64,000 nt of DNA from Trochalopteron elliotii (GCA_024734555.1 JANPWX010000451.1:1148221-1212220), one strand, 5' to 3'; positions 49,520 to 62,010 are shown, numbered from the stretch's first letter. Notes: generated from the letters alone by a model not told the origin. A program made the numbers and translations.

Positions 49520-49870
49520 TCTCTCAGGGAAAGCTGTTAAACTGTTAAGACAAATATATTTGACTGGAAGACAGCAGAAGTTCAGAAATAAGAACAGTTT
49601 TCACTACATAATATTAAAGCAACATATTATCTATTTAGCTTCTTAATTGAGACTTCTTTCTATAAATTAAAACAGAGCCTTTCCTAAGCTATCGTGTATG
49701 CTCACAGAAGTACTAGGAGCACTTTTAATTAAGCCATGAAAAGGAATTTGTTTTCAAGGATGAGGTGGTTTCATCATACTCATTATGGCCTATTCTTAAC
49801 AGGGGATCTCACAAGAAGCTCTCATTAAACAGCTGCTTGAAATGAGAGTAGGTTGATTCATGCCAGCTCC
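49520..49870. promoter_or_regulatory. Candidate regulatory segment, AT-rich
   Basis: Contains CTTCTTAATTGAG, CACTTTTAATTAAGCC and TCATTAAACAGC words in low-complexity-free sequence with one CpG near 49693. Weak, composition-based call. Confidence 0.27.
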
Positions 49871-52800
49871 TCCTGCAATTGCAACTTTGTACTTAACAGC
49901 TTAAAACTATTACAGCTCTACACTGACCATGGAATTTCTTTATGTTCTTCTTCAAGATAAAATTTACCCAGAAAATCTGTGGCTGCTCCTGAAAGGGACA
50001 ATGCAGTTAACTGAGAGTCCAAAGACAACTTACTTGGGTGCTTTTTCCATCCCAAATCTTTAGAATCCCTGTTCATTACTGTGAGGGTGGTGAGCAATGG
50101 CCATGGAATAAAAGCACCTCCTGTCCTACAGCTGACAGAAGCACCACACAGCACTCCTTGAGATTATCATGCAGCAATTTTCCCAATTCTTTGGTAGGAT
50201 TCCTTTCCTTAGGATGTTTGTCACTGTGTGACATATTTCCAGAACAAGCCCAGAGGCTGAAGAGACTGTGCAGGAAAGGAAGGGAGCACCTGAGTGGTTA
50301 CAGGGAGAATACCCAGCTCTAGGGTAGCTCACATACAGCACTGGACATTATATAAAGACAGTTAAAGTCAATAATAAGGTTTATACTGTCCAAAATTTGG
50401 TGAAAGTAAGACACAGAAAAAAAATTTGTTCAAAGTCACTTGGGAACTCAAGGACTGTGCTGAAAAGCCTAAACCCGCAAAGAAAACAAAAAAACCTCTA
50501 AATTGTCTTCCGAATTCCCTCAAAAACTCTTTGACCTCATTAAAAAAATTCAGTCAGTGAAACCTCTTAAAATCCTGGATTCCATCCTAAAAGGCAGTTA
50601 AAAGGAAAAGCCACCATGGGCACAAGAAGTTTAATTGCAGAGATGAATGAGGGAATTTCTCATCTCCCAGTGGTAAACCTTTTAGTATTTATGACATTGA
50701 AATTACACTGCATAAACAAAGGAAAAGTTAGAAAAGGGCTGGCTTCATAAATAACATTTTTGTGCCAGTCTGATTAGCTCATGTCTGCTTCCACACATGC
50801 ACCAAGCTCTGGCAGAGCAGTCTGCAGGGCCCTGCAGCTCCCAGGACATGGGAAGGGGAGAAGCCTCCTTTGCCAAAAAGAAAATGACCAGATGAAAACA
50901 CCATCTTGACTAGGAAACAGTTTCAAAATATTTCTGATATTCTGAGGAGAAGTTGGGACAGGATGAAGAGCATCCATGTGGTTGTGTGAGCCCAAAGTGT
51001 CTGTGGATTCTCCTGGCTCTGGGCATAGACATGGCAAAGGTGAAGTGAAGGAAGTGATTCTGACCCAGGAATTGATTGATAGGGTCAGATCTGGCACTTT
51101 TGCTTCCTGACCTCAGGTGCTGAGTCCTGACCTCCTTGCCAAGAGCTGCAGCAACACCTGTGCCTGTGAGATCCTTTCTCTTGCAGCCCACCTACTAAAA
51201 TTCCAAAGGTTACAGCCAGCTGTCCATGGAAAAGACCAGAGAAGCAGCATTTCCACAGGAATATTCAGTACCAAGTCTGCACCTGCACAAATCTCTCTCC
51301 AGATAAAGAGTTTTAGCTACAAGTGTGTGTGTGTGTTATAGAATTAATTGCATAATTTTTAAGGGTGATAAATAAGCAGACAGCAAACAAGGGTGGGAAG
51401 GGGCAGGGAATGGAGAACAGGCAGCAGGATATGGAGCAGAAGAAACTTAAAAGTACACAAAAATCTCAGGCTCTCAGGAACCCCTGTGCCTGCCATAAAC
51501 TGGAGCTCCTTAAGATCCCACAGCTCCCAAATGGATCAGGACAGCTTCTGTCTGCACAAAGCCTGTAGAAATTGTTCCCAAAGGGCCTTTGGGCATTGCT
51601 GAGGTAAAATCCTTCCAGAGGTAATGGTTATTCCAGCATGGGCCTGGGACAGGGAGCACAGCATCCTGCAAGTGTGCAAGGGCTAAATGAGGCCATAGAT
51701 GGGCTCCCAGAACCCACTTCCAGCCATTTGACAGAAAGGGAGGAAGTGTTACTCCAGATAAATTAGTGGAACTAATTAGGCAGCAAGCAGGATTCCCACT
51801 AAACTACCACGTTACACAGTAAATAAACTCGGCCTTAAGTGCCCCCAGAGAAACTCAGTGGAGGTGTTGTGCTTCCTCTTGCAAGAGCAGAGGAGGGCAC
51901 CAGCAGCCTCCAGTCACCCAGCTGGTTTTTAGGCTCTTTCTTCAGCATTTTAAAATGTAAAGGAGAAGGTTGAAGGCATCATGATCCCTGGTGTGACCTG
52001 GGGCTCAGTTTTACAGCTCTGCTCATCTTTGGGGAAGGAAATTACAGCTCCAACAGGCTGACCAAACATCCTCCTCTCCAACAAAAACATCTATGACTGT
52101 TTTCTCCAGCATTAAGCAAGAAGGGTGCAGTAGATTTCCCTGCAAGGGATTAACCAAACTGCCACAGCACCTCAGCACTGCAGGGCTGTGACAGAGCTCA
52201 TCCAGATGCAGGAGGGGAGTGGGACTTTGCAGCTGCAGCCTGACTGCAGAGCTGCTGCAAATGAGCCAACTTGATACAGCCCAAAAAATGGGCACAGTCC
52301 TACACACAGCAGAGGCATTTTAACTGACCAGCTTAAAATACTCCCACGTTTTTATTTGACCTGTCATTGCATCACAAGGATGTGCAAAATCTTTCTACAT
52401 GCAGCCCTCCTCGAATACATCACAGCCAAGGCACACCTTATTGTCACCTTGTGACAATATTGTCACACCACACCTCACCTTGTTGAGCTGAATTTTAAAG
52501 CCAGCCATAGTTTACCCAATTCACAGTTTTATCTGACTTGGAATCCTCCACCTATGCTGAGTTAAACTGCACAGCCACTGGTGCTAATCCACGTCAGACA
52601 CTGTTAATGTGCCCTTGCTGGAAGGTGAGGAAATTCAGAACTGCATTTAATTGCACAGCCCTTCAGATTTTGACTTGCCAACAGCCAAGCCAAGTGTCCT
52701 ATAATGAGCTGCATCTACCAGCAGGACAGAAGAGGTGAATTTCTTTAAGCACAGTGCAGAAATCATGTGAGAAATTACTTTGCTGGTTGTTTGATGACCC

Positions 52801-53349
52801 ATAGCTGCAGAGCTAATAGCCATATTGATGCCCATGGGGGAAAAAAAAACCACCTCAAAAAACCTAGCCTCAACTAAATTTTAACTTTCAACTTGCACCA
52901 TTTTCCTCAGGATTATGAAGTGTTTATTATCAAAATGCTGATCTACAAGTGGAAAACATTCAGTCTAATGAGTACGTGTGTATTTGCTGGAGTCCCCAGG
53001 AGGTTTCTCCAAATGAGGTGCTCACTTTAATGAGCCCAACATGGTAATTAATAAACTCACTAAACAGACTCAGCTGCTGAAGATGAACAGGACTGAAGGA
53101 AGCCCTGCCACGATGGAAGAGTTTTTTCAAAATACTGTGAAGAGTACACAGAAGGAAAGACATTTTGAAAAGGGAACTAAAGGCAGCTCAAGTGAAAGGT
53201 GAAAACTGGAACAGCAGTCAACAAACCAGAGCTTTCTTGGGTGGACATAGAGATCCCAGGCTTTGAACCAAGGCATCCAAGCCTCCACACCATCTCATGC
53301 TGTACTCTGGACAGGCTGGGAGGTTTTGTCTTAATCCTTATTTTACAAG
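49871..53349. other. Unique non-coding sequence with a short GT microsatellite and a small hairpin
   Basis: (GT)7 occurs at 51323-51336. TTGTCAC (52441-52447) and GTGACAA (52451-52457) form a 7-bp hairpin with a CTT loop, followed by a further ATTGTCAC word (52459-52466). The segment at about 50590-50790 is AT-rich and possibly regulatory. No gene is recognised. Confidence 0.5.
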
Positions 53350-53700
53350 GTTACATTAGTGCTTATTGTATTTTGCCTGCTGTGAAGTTACAATGCCTCC
53401 GCATGAATTGCATTAAACTGATTTTTGTGTCTATTTAATTTGGTGATTTCTTTCTGGTTTTGTCAATAAATTGGATTTCTAAATTAGTCATAGCATTATT
53501 AAGCATCCCAGTCAATTATTAAAAAAATACATCAGCGATAACTATCAGAATTTTATTTGGTACTAAAAAGACATTAACCCATCATTGCTGGAGGAGTAAT
53601 TTTTATTTGCTGTTTTTCCATTACGAGGCACTGACCACAATACTGCTCACAGTATGACTTAATTCATTTTCACTTAAGAAGGGGAAACAACTTTGCAAAA
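53350..53700. promoter_or_regulatory. Candidate regulatory segment, AT-rich
   Basis: Long non-repetitive AT-rich stretch with TCAATAAATTGG, CTAAATTAGTC, CAATTATTAAA and GAGTAATTTTT words and isolated CpGs (about 53400, 53536, 53624). Composition-based inference. Confidence 0.3.
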
Positions 53701-53916
53701 TTACTGCAGATCTGAACACGAGAGGTTTTGCTTTTGTAGACAGGCCTGCAAAAATGGGAATAACTGTCTGTTTGATGGCTTTTCCCTGCAAAGTCTCAGG
53801 TCTACCTGATCCAAGCCCTGCCTGCCCATGACAGACATTAATGCATCAATTACTGCTGCTGGGTGACAGCTCTTGTTCCCCACCCTGAAAAGCTGCTCTG
53901 ATTTCCCCACTCCCAA

Positions 53917-54138
53917 ACGCTGCCGTCGATCCCGATTCCAACCCCAGCAACTTCTACAAAAAGTCTGTAAAACTCACGACTGAAGAAATATTTGTCAGCC
54001 AGCTACGAAGATCAGTTGATGATGATGCATTTTCACCTTTTGCTCTTTCAGGGAGTCATGTGTGAAAGCAAACAGAATGTGCAAGGGGACGGCAGCTCCT
54101 TGGTGCGTGCGCTGCGTGTGACACACACGCGGCACCGA
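53917..54138. promoter_or_regulatory. Two CpG clusters, one with a GCGTGTG/CACACGC hairpin
   Basis: Four CpGs lie at 53918-53934 and seven at 54090-54137. Within the second cluster, GCGTGTG (54114-54120) pairs with CACACGC (54124-54130) around ACA. Local CpG retention suggests a small unmethylated element. No gene start is recognised next to it. Confidence 0.33.
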
Positions 54139-55524
54139 GAGAGAAATCCTGACACCATGTCACACTCTGACTTTTCCAAACAGCCACTGAGGGTTTGGAC
54201 AAGCCCTTCATCCATCAAGCCATGCAGGATGGCTCCAGACTGTTGAAAGGCTCCTGAATGCTGTGGAATGCTGCAGCATGGGATGCATGTGGCACACAGA
54301 GCCTGTCTCTGGTCCTGATGACAGCAGAGGGGACAGCAGACACGATGACAGGTGTGGCTCTGGTGAAGTTGTCCACGAGGCTGGTGGTGAAGACACAATG
54401 CTGCCCCAACAGGAGTGCTGGGAAGGGATGCCAAAGCTGTCAATTCCAAAACTTTGCCCTCACAAAAAATGAAAAGGAAAAAAAAAAAAATCCAACAACC
54501 AAATGTTGCTGCTGCTATCAAATGTTAATTTTCAAGACAGGACAGCCCCCCAAAATGGGGAAAATTAAATTTAAAACAAAGCCTGGTTTGGAATACTACA
54601 GGTTTGGCTTCTTAAGAAACAGAGGAAACTTCTCTCCCCCAGGATTTGCACAGGACAGCTCTGTGCCCATTCCATGTTTGAGCCTCCTGGTCACCAGCCA
54701 AGTCTCCATCCTGAATGCTCCCTGTCAGCACGGGCTGGGAATGACTGATAGAGCAGACAGCACACAGCTTGATTTCTTGGAGAGCAGGTTGCTGCTGCAA
54801 AGCTGGCAGTTGAGACAAATCTTGTTGTGAATCCTTAAATGGACCACATTTGATGAGGAGGTCACTGAAGGAGCAGGAATGAACATGAGGCACCAAGATG
54901 GAACAGAGAAGAGTTTCACATTTCCCAAGCTCCCTTTGCAGAGCCCTGGCATGGATGTGCTCAGGAATATTCTCACAGCACCTCCCCAGCTGTGCAGGGC
55001 TCAGTGAACCCACAATGTGTAACCAGTGCAGTCTCAAACATGAGGAAGGAGCTCTCCCTACCTGGGCTCTCTGTGTATGAAATTCAGACTAAGTACTCCC
55101 TGCCAAGCACATTCCATCACACTGCAGGGCATCTCTGCTACCCTCCTCCCTAAAGCCTATTTTCAGACAAGCCACAGGTCCTTTTTGTTCCATGTAAGCT
55201 GGGATAGAGGATAAGGGAAGGCCAGGAATGACACATTTTTAATCCTAAATCAGGCAAAAGGCAGCAGCACTTCAGAAGTTGCCAAACAGAGGGCAGGAGG
55301 CTGAGGAGATGTGGCCCAGAGGAGCTTCAGAAGCACAATCTTGTCAGAAGCTGGGTTTAATCCTCAAATCAGCACAGGGTTTATGGGTCAGTCTGCATGG
55401 CAGGAGCTCTGCCATTCCTGACTCATCCTCCATCAAGGACGTGCTGTACAGCACACGGGCACTTTGGCACTCATTAGTGAACACAGGGATGAGAAGAACA
55501 AAGAAAAAACGCAGAATGGATTTC
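54139..55524. other. Stop-poor unique segment with long open frames on both strands, unrecognised
   Basis: Plus 54258-54830 (190 codons) and minus 54048-54521 (157 codons, Cys-rich) overlap each other. The minus frame begins in a T-run-derived Phe stretch. No domain is recognised. An A-rich run at 54479-54490 could be a degenerate retrocopy tail, but no parent gene is recognised. I do not annotate a gene here. Confidence 0.35.
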
Positions 55525-55542
55525 AAAAAAAAAAAAAAAAAA
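55525..55542. repeat. Poly(A) run of 18
   Basis: Uninterrupted A18 followed by CACAAAAAGG. It extends an open frame as poly-Lys (plus) and poly-Phe (minus), which explains those apparent protein stretches. Confidence 0.9.
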
Positions 55543-57289
55543 CACAAAAAGGGCAAAACTGAATCACCAAGTCAGCAGAGAACAGAGTGTACCTGGCTGC
55601 AGCTGCCCACAGCACGACTGAAGCATGGCCAGTGTCCACACCCAGATGGAAACAGCTCCCACAGCCCTGGAATGCACAACCTGCAAATGCAACTGCTGAA
55701 CTCAACCTTGGGAAATGGTTCACTTGAAGCTTTGGAATAAACCTTATTCTTTTCAGTGGTGGAGTCTACAGCTTAGCAGGATGCTGGGGAACATCTTTGC
55801 TTTCCTGACACTCTTCTCAATTGGAAAAACACTTCACTTTGCTGCAATATGCTGAAAATCTTATCGTGCTTGAGCCCCAGTCTCCACAATCAGATCTCAT
55901 CCCTAAAATTCCCAGTCAGCTCCCTAAGGGGAGAAGGAGAAGGTGCACAGACAGAAACCTGTGGTTTTCTTCAGGGATTTTTTTCTCCATCCATGCAAGA
56001 AAGACAGTTTTGGATCTCTCCCCATTATCCATCCATCCACCCAACACACCTGGGGCCAAAGCATCAGCTTTTGTGCAATTACTGAGGGAGCTGGCAAACA
56101 TGAATTTGGAGAAATGCTGTAGCATCCCAAAGAGCCTGACAATCTGATCCCTTATGTGTTACTGGTGCTCAAGCCCTGACTACATCCCAGTCCTCTTCAT
56201 CCCAAATCCCTCTGACTATCCTGACCCCTAACCCTTCTCCTCTATACACCTTTTCAGCTGTTCCCTTAACCACACACACACAATCCCCATGACATGTGTG
56301 ATAAAAATTCACCTCATAAAAACAGGGAAATAAAATTGAATGCTGAACTCTTGACATTTGCTATCCATTACTGTATTTGTACGCACTTGTCTTTTCCTGC
56401 AGCTCATTACCATTTGTCTCCATATCGGCCCTCGTGGTTTTTTAATCCAATTCTCACAGTATTTGATACTTTATATAATCACATGCTTTGAAAAGCTGGA
56501 CAATCTCAGCTTTTAATGTGAGAATCTCAGCTTTAGTCAAAGTGATTTTCTACCTGCTGGGTTTTAAAAGAGGAACGCACAGAAGGAAGAGAAAATCCTG
56601 AATATGTTGGGGCTGAAATGACACAATGAGAAAAGTAGACCAAAAACTAAAGGGAAAGAGGAAACATTTCATTTTAATGAAGTCAGCTTTCTAAGCCAAG
56701 CTCAGAAGAAAACAGGCACTAAGAGTGTGACCCACACCACCTCTGCAGATACAAAGAGCCTGGCCCAAATGAACACTAATGTCAGGATTAGCCAATATCC
56801 TGCTTCAGGAGAGGGTGCAACACAGCATTAAAACCTTCAGAAGATCCTGGCTCTCTATCTAGGCACATGTGGACAGAACTGTCTTTAAGCAAAACATTGT
56901 TCAAAGCTTTCCACGAGGCACTGAGGTGAATCTTTGTTTAACTGTAATTGGATTTCCAGAGGCAAGAGGTTCAGCAGATAAAGGAGGAGTGAGGGACAGG
57001 GGGAGAAATTCCCCAGTCAATTCCCAGTTCCTGGGCAATTGATTTCTCATGAGCACATTGGGGGACTTGTATCTGCTGAAACCTCTTCTCCAGGGCCCAA
57101 GAAGCTGAATTCTTCTCGAGTTGGACGTTTTTCTTGGGATTGGAAAGTTCTAAAATTCTCCATCAAATCTCTGTTAGCGGCACAAGATGTGGTTTGTGCT
57201 AAAATAATCTCATTGCAAGGTTTCCAAGGGTTCAGAGCGTGCCCCAGAGTTTACAGATGTCTCCAGTTATCCTCAAACATCCCTTTTGA
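55543..57289. other. Unique non-coding sequence, no gene seen
   Basis: A (CA)6 run occurs at 56271-56282, and the word aatctcagctttta repeats with period 21 near 56502-56535. No gene or repeat family is recognised. Confidence 0.5.
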
Positions 57290-57660
57290 AGTCTTCACGT
57301 TAATAAGGTGTGATGTATGAAATTTTCGTTATAACTTCTGCTTTGAGATCGTTTCATAATTTCCTTTCTGCTCAGGAAGCCATTGAGGGACTCATTTTAG
57401 CTACAAAGCTGACTTATAATCCCAGTATGTTCAGGGAAATATTGGAATGGTTTTGATATGATAAATATTTATTTTTTACTTTTGCACAAAAAAAAAGCTA
57501 TTCCATCCATTTGAAGTAGGAGTTATGAATTTGATTAGAAATCTGGAAGCAAGCAGGCAGCTTCTAATTACCCACTTCTTGCATGTTATTTAGTTTTTCA
57601 CTTCAGCCATAAACAGCAGCCTATGAGGATAGTTGCAGTATCTTCTGAGACACACAACTC
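57290..57660. promoter_or_regulatory. Candidate regulatory segment, AT-rich
   Basis: Contains TTCGTTATAAC, GATCGTTTCATAATTTCC, ATATGATAAATATTT and CTTCTAATTACCC words. A 9-base A run sits at 57488-57496. Motif and composition call only. Confidence 0.3.
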
Positions 57661-58009
57661 AGATACAGCTAATTTTAAATAAAATATTTTTATGTATCTG
57701 ACAGTCTAACTGAAAAAAGAGATTAATGAAAGGTTTACTTGTCCATTAATAAACAACTTGAGAATCTGCCACATCTGCTAAACTCACTGAAATACTTTGG
57801 AACCTACCATGTCATGCCTGGTTTATAATAATTAATTTTTCCTTCCTTATTAAACCCTAAAAAACCATTACGGACAGTTTCCCTGACTCTTTCAGCTGTG
57901 TTTGCCTGATCACAGCTTAAAAAAATCATCAGTGTGATTTCTGCCTCCAAAATTAAGGCAATGTATGTGTTACCAGTGCCAAAATATATTCACAGAGAAG
58001 TACATCTGC
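57661..58009. other. AT-rich unique sequence, no gene seen
   Basis: TATAATAATTAATTTTTCC is the only notable homeodomain-like word. Nothing else is recognised. Confidence 0.5.
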
Positions 58010-58310
58010 ATCTACAGCCCCTCTCATCAAAATCAAATATCGGATGTATGCACTGCATAAAATCAACTCAAGGATGCTGTTAGGCTGGGAATGTAAAATA
58101 TGTTCAATGCATCATGTTTTGATGCTTTCCCCTGACTATATCATAGCTGATAGGTCATTTCAGATTGGACTTGAATTTTGAATACATGCATTAAAATGTA
58201 ACCAGTCCTAGGGAAGGAAAAATATCCTCGTGCTTCAAACGTGACAGCGAATGAAACAAACTCAATTTTTCATTAACAGAGAATCGTTACTCAGGGCAAT
58301 GTGAGAAGTC
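58010..58310. promoter_or_regulatory. Candidate regulatory segment, AT-rich with isolated CpGs
   Basis: Contains GCATTAAAATGTAACC and TTTTCATTAAC words. CpGs survive at about 58041, 58230, 58240, 58248 and 58285 in otherwise CpG-poor sequence. Inference from composition. Confidence 0.3.
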
Positions 58311-58529
58311 TAGAGGAAACTTGGGGCATCCCTTCTGCAGGGTTAATCTGTTCCAAGGACTTACAATTTGACAGGTGGAGTATAAAAACCACCCTTAAAG
58401 AACATAGAAGAGCAATAAATCTACTGACTCAGCAATGCCAAGAGGGTCACGGGTATTTTGTTATCCTGTGATGGCAACTGCTTCACTGACATGATTCTGG
58501 AAGCTGTGGCCTGAAGCACCCAAAGCAAG

Positions 58530-58641
58530 GTGGGATGGGGCTTGGAGCAGCCTGGGATAGTGGAAGGTGTCCCTGCCCATGATGTGGAATAAAACAGGCT
58601 TTAAGGTCTCTGCCAGCCCAAACCATTCCATGATTCTGTGG
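58530..58641 (+). mobile_element. CR1 LINE 3' tail fragment
   Basis: Contains the avian CR1 terminal region: 'gggcttggagcagcctggga', then 'tagtggaaggtgtccctgcc', then 'ttaaggtctctgccagcc' and the final 'aaccattccatgattctgtg'. A short insertion or divergence lies in the middle (about 58580-58600). It is non-coding and 5'-truncated. Confidence 0.9.
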
Positions 58642-59809
58642 TGCTTATTCCTCTTAATGCCACCTTCACACACTGTGGTGCTGGTAGCAGACTCCCAGGA
58701 AAGATTAAGAGTAAACCCAACAAACTAAGGGATGGATTTTCCTCCAGTTTGGCATCAACATCAGACAGGCAGGACTGAAACTGATACTCCTGATCAGCAA
58801 ATGTTTTGTCACAGCTGCATCACCTTCCCCCTGAGCACCTCCCAGCCCCAGCAGGGAGACTGACACCAGGTAGGACTTCCCAGTACAGTAAGTACAATCT
58901 GCATAAGCATTAAGCAGACAAAGGGAAATCAAACAGGAAGAGGAAAAAGTGGAGATAGTGATTTTCTTTAGGCATTCATTAATGTCTATTCAAATATAAA
59001 TACTGAACAAAAATCTACATTTCATATTGCAGGAGAGCACACTTGTGCCAAATCCTTTGGAGATTTGGTTCAAGAACAGTTCATCCCTATCTGAAGATTC
59101 GCCTGAAATACTGCCAAAAACCACTAAGGCTTTGTGTTAGCTGAAATAAAAGCTACTGTTGCAGGAAAGAGAAATGCAAAGGAGCTTCACAAGTCCGTGT
59201 TCCCCCTCCTGTCTCTATATTCATGTCCCTGATCAAATCCTCTTTGGTCTTTGCCTTCCTGCTACAACTTCAACTGTGCCCATTTTGAAAAGCAGTGCAA
59301 TACACCAATGACAGATTTCTTCCAAGTCACCTACATCACAGTCATCAGAGGAGACACCTGAGTCTTCCATTTCTTTTCCAGGTTGTATTGGTGCTTTTCA
59401 TGTTATCCACAGGAATTAAATTATGAACAGTTCAGGAAATCTTTTCTGTGATCCCTGTTCTCTGCTGCTTCTCTCCCACTCACCAACTCAGGGGCTCAGA
59501 CATACACACACATGATGAGCATCAAAAGCTGAAATGTTAGCAGTCATTTTGCCATAGTTTGTTCTGGTTTCTTGTAAACAAAACTCACTGAAGCAAAGAG
59601 AACACACATGGATTCATTTCCCAGTATACCGAATTTCTCAGAGCAATACTGAGTAAAATTAACCAAGGGAGATGCACAGACCTGCAGGATTGAAGTCCTG
59701 TCTCCTTCACTGGTCAAATTAGGGATCTACACTCTCCAACATCCTCTTGGAAAGCAGGGGGAGGAGGTTTGCTCATATCAATTTATCCAGGCTAATGAGG
59801 ACAAAGGCT
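58642..59809. other. Unique non-coding sequence, no gene seen
   Basis: No recognisable gene or repeat until the ancient CR1. The last 40-50 bases may already be CR1-derived. Confidence 0.5.
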
Positions 59810-60085
59810 GACTGTGAGGAACTGCAGAAGGACCTTATGAAATGATATGACATATGAGATGGCAGATGAAATTCAATAGAGATAAATGTCAAATATGCAT
59901 GTGGGAAAAACAATCCTAACCTCACATATGAAATGATGGACTCTGAGCCAACCACAACTGCAGGGGAGTGAAATCCTGGATTTAAAATGGACAGTACCAG
60001 GGAAATGTCAGCCCAGTGCTACCAACAGGCAAAGGAAAACAGACAGCAGATCAAATGCTAAGAATCATTAGGGGGAAAAGAAGCA
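59810..60085 (+). mobile_element. Ancient CR1 LINE fragment (ORF2, end of the reverse transcriptase region)
   Basis: The plus-strand translation still shows CR1 reverse-transcriptase C-terminal signatures: ELQKDLM at 59819-59839, WQMKFNRDKC at 59860-59889 in a different frame, NPNLTYEMM starting at 59912, and MSAQC starting at 60005. Several in-frame stops and at least one frame break separate them, so it is a pseudogene. The sequence resembles the older CR1 lineage common in turtles and crocodilians more than the young avian CR1 subfamilies. That lineage call is from memory and moderate in confidence. Confidence 0.75.
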
Positions 60086-60412
60086 GAGAGCATGGGCAGC
60101 ATGGATGGGGACAGCTTCTTGGTGGAATTTTCCACTACTGACACAAAAACCCCTTAAACCAAACTGGAGCCGTGTCTAACACAAACAAACAAAGGTGATT
60201 TTTGTACCTAACAAGAGAAGCTGGGGATGTCACAAGCCTGCACTGGCTTAAGGCTAGAGAAGATTAAGTTCACAGAAGGAAAATCTATTCATGCTTACTA
60301 TCTACACAGAAATCACTCCTGGCACAAAGTCCCTGAGCAGAAAACAGCTGGAGCCTGAGAAGCATCAGAGAAGAAGCATCACATGTGCCTGCCCTGCTCA
60401 TACTCCCCCAGC
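60086..60412. other. Probable degraded remainder of the ancient CR1
   Basis: This stretch lies between the CR1 reverse-transcriptase remnant and the CR1 3'-end remnant. The expected CR1 interval is considerably longer, so deletions have occurred. No specific CR1 words are readable here. Confidence 0.35.
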
Positions 60413-60465
60413 CCATGGCCACTGCTGGAGAGGGGAAACTGGGCTGGACCTCGTGTCAATTCCTG
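60413..60465 (+). mobile_element. Ancient CR1 3'-end remnant
   Basis: 'ggccactgctggagagggga' followed by 'aactgggctggacct' matches the near-3' block of old CR1 elements (the 'ctggagacaggatactggg' type). It is probably the same insertion as the fragment at 59.8-60.1 kb, shortened by internal deletions. The terminal tandem tail is not visible. Confidence 0.55.
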
Positions 60466-61900
60466 TTTACAATTATCTGAAGCTCAGCTTTGTATCCCTT
60501 AGCAGGAATTTGATTTTTGTTCTATTTTTAACCCAGCATATGTTGACTTGGTAATTTTACATTTCTGGTTGCAGTGCTGTAGAAACTTGCAAAATTAATA
60601 AAAAGAAAGTGGGGAGGGGAGGGCAGCAGAGGAAAAATATCCCTCATTTTAGGAAACATACTGGCCTGAGACAAAGCTTACCAAGACTTTTACAAAATCA
60701 CCAGCTGAGGGTATTTGCAGAAATGGACCATGTGCTGCTTACACAGCCAGTCCAAGGCATCACAGCCCAGAACACAACCACATCCACACCACCCTGACAT
60801 GAGGGGACCTGTGTGTGGTCCAGTGTCCATCCCAAGGGGATCTTCTGGAGAAAGAGCCACGTGAAAAGGAGCAGGGTTTGGGATAGCAGCAATCCAAAGC
60901 CGTGGAATAGCTCAGAGCAGGGATGGTGATGTGGAAGTGGAATCTTACAGTGAGTTTGTGCTTCTGCTATCAGCACTCTTTGCAAGAAATTCTGTTCCAC
61001 AGCACACTCCCTCTGATATTAATTTTGAATGCAAGACAGCTTTGTAGTACCTAATCCTATTAGCATGCTCCTGAAATCTGTAAGAGCAGAAATGTAGGAC
61101 TGGCCCAGAGATGCAGCTCTCCAGCTCTGCTCCCCATGAAACAAATTCAGGTTCAATTCCACAGCCCCTGGGCCCTCAGGGATGATTAGGGAGAATTTAC
61201 CAATGCTGAACGGGAGTTATGCACCACAGTGAAGCAAACAAAAATATTTAAATGAAAAGACTTTGGACAAAACATACCTTCTTAATTTGGAAAAGTCCAT
61301 GGATGTTTCCTTACACACATTTTCACCCAAAATGGAAAAAGAAATCCCAGCTGATTACATTTTTTCCCCTTTTTCAATTTTCACTGAGGTCTTTCCCTCA
61401 GTCTCCCTACCATCTCTCCTTTTTGTATGAGGCTTTTCTGAAGGGAGGAGTTGACAAACATAAAGAAAACAAAACCCAGAGAAAATAGGCAGAATAAAGA
61501 AAAAAATTAGATGACAGTGGTTTTGGTAAAGGAGATGAGGTGGAACACATTTGGTTTAGAAAGAAGAGCCATCCCAGATCCTGGCTTGCTCCCTATGCAG
61601 CCAGGATGGGTGTCTGCATCCCATATTAGATGATCCCTAATGGCTCTGGCAACCTCTGCTCCCAGAGAACCCCATAAATCGCCCAGGGCAGCTGATGGGA
61701 ATGCGTTCAGTTAAATGGATTTCTGTCCAAATTCCTGCTGCGCCACAGCCAAAACCTTCTGACAGTTTTGTAGACGTGTTTCTGTGCAGGAGAATGAAGC
61801 AGATGTTTTCTAACACAAGCTGCAGGCTGGGGCTTAGGTCTGGGAGATGGCTGAGCATCAGTCAGTGTGAGGCAGGATGAAGAATTCCAGTGGCAATCCA
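60466..61900. other. Unique non-coding sequence, no gene seen
   Basis: A G-rich 'gtggggaggggaggg' run at about 60610-60624 has three G tracts, one short of a standard G-quadruplex. A 'ggttcaattcc' word at 61150-61160 resembles an RNA polymerase III B box, but no tRNA fold surrounds it. Confidence 0.5.
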
Positions 61901-62010
61901 GCAGTGCCTGTGCCAGTCGCGGCCTTTCCACACGATTCAGCGGCAGACGTGGTAACAATTCAATTTTAGCTAAAATGATTTGGGTTTTATTGAATTCAGG
62001 AATGAAAACA
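61901..62010. promoter_or_regulatory. Small CpG cluster next to SOX/TAAT-like words
   Basis: Six CpGs occur between 61918 and 61949, followed by GGTAACAATTC and TAGCTAAAATGATTTGGG. It is like the other CpG-bearing candidates in this window; the role is inferred. Confidence 0.3.

Noticed and set aside
51323..51336. (GT)7 considered as an informative microsatellite
   Set aside because: Too short to be of special interest; recorded only in the region entry.
54258..54490. Possible processed pseudogene ending in an A-rich stretch
   Set aside because: No parent gene is recognised in either orientation; processed copies are rare in birds, and the A run is interrupted.
54048..54521. Cys-rich 157-codon minus-strand open frame, considered as a small secreted or keratin-like protein
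   Set aside because: The Phe-rich start is a read-through of a poly(A/T) run, the Cys spacing fits no family that I know, and a long frame overlaps on the other strand.
55279..55740. 153-codon frame with a poly-Lys stretch
   Set aside because: The Lys run is only the A18 tract; no domain.
61150..61160. B-box-like 'ggttcaattcc', considered as a tRNA or tRNA-derived SINE
   Set aside because: No matching A box at the right distance and no cloverleaf arms.
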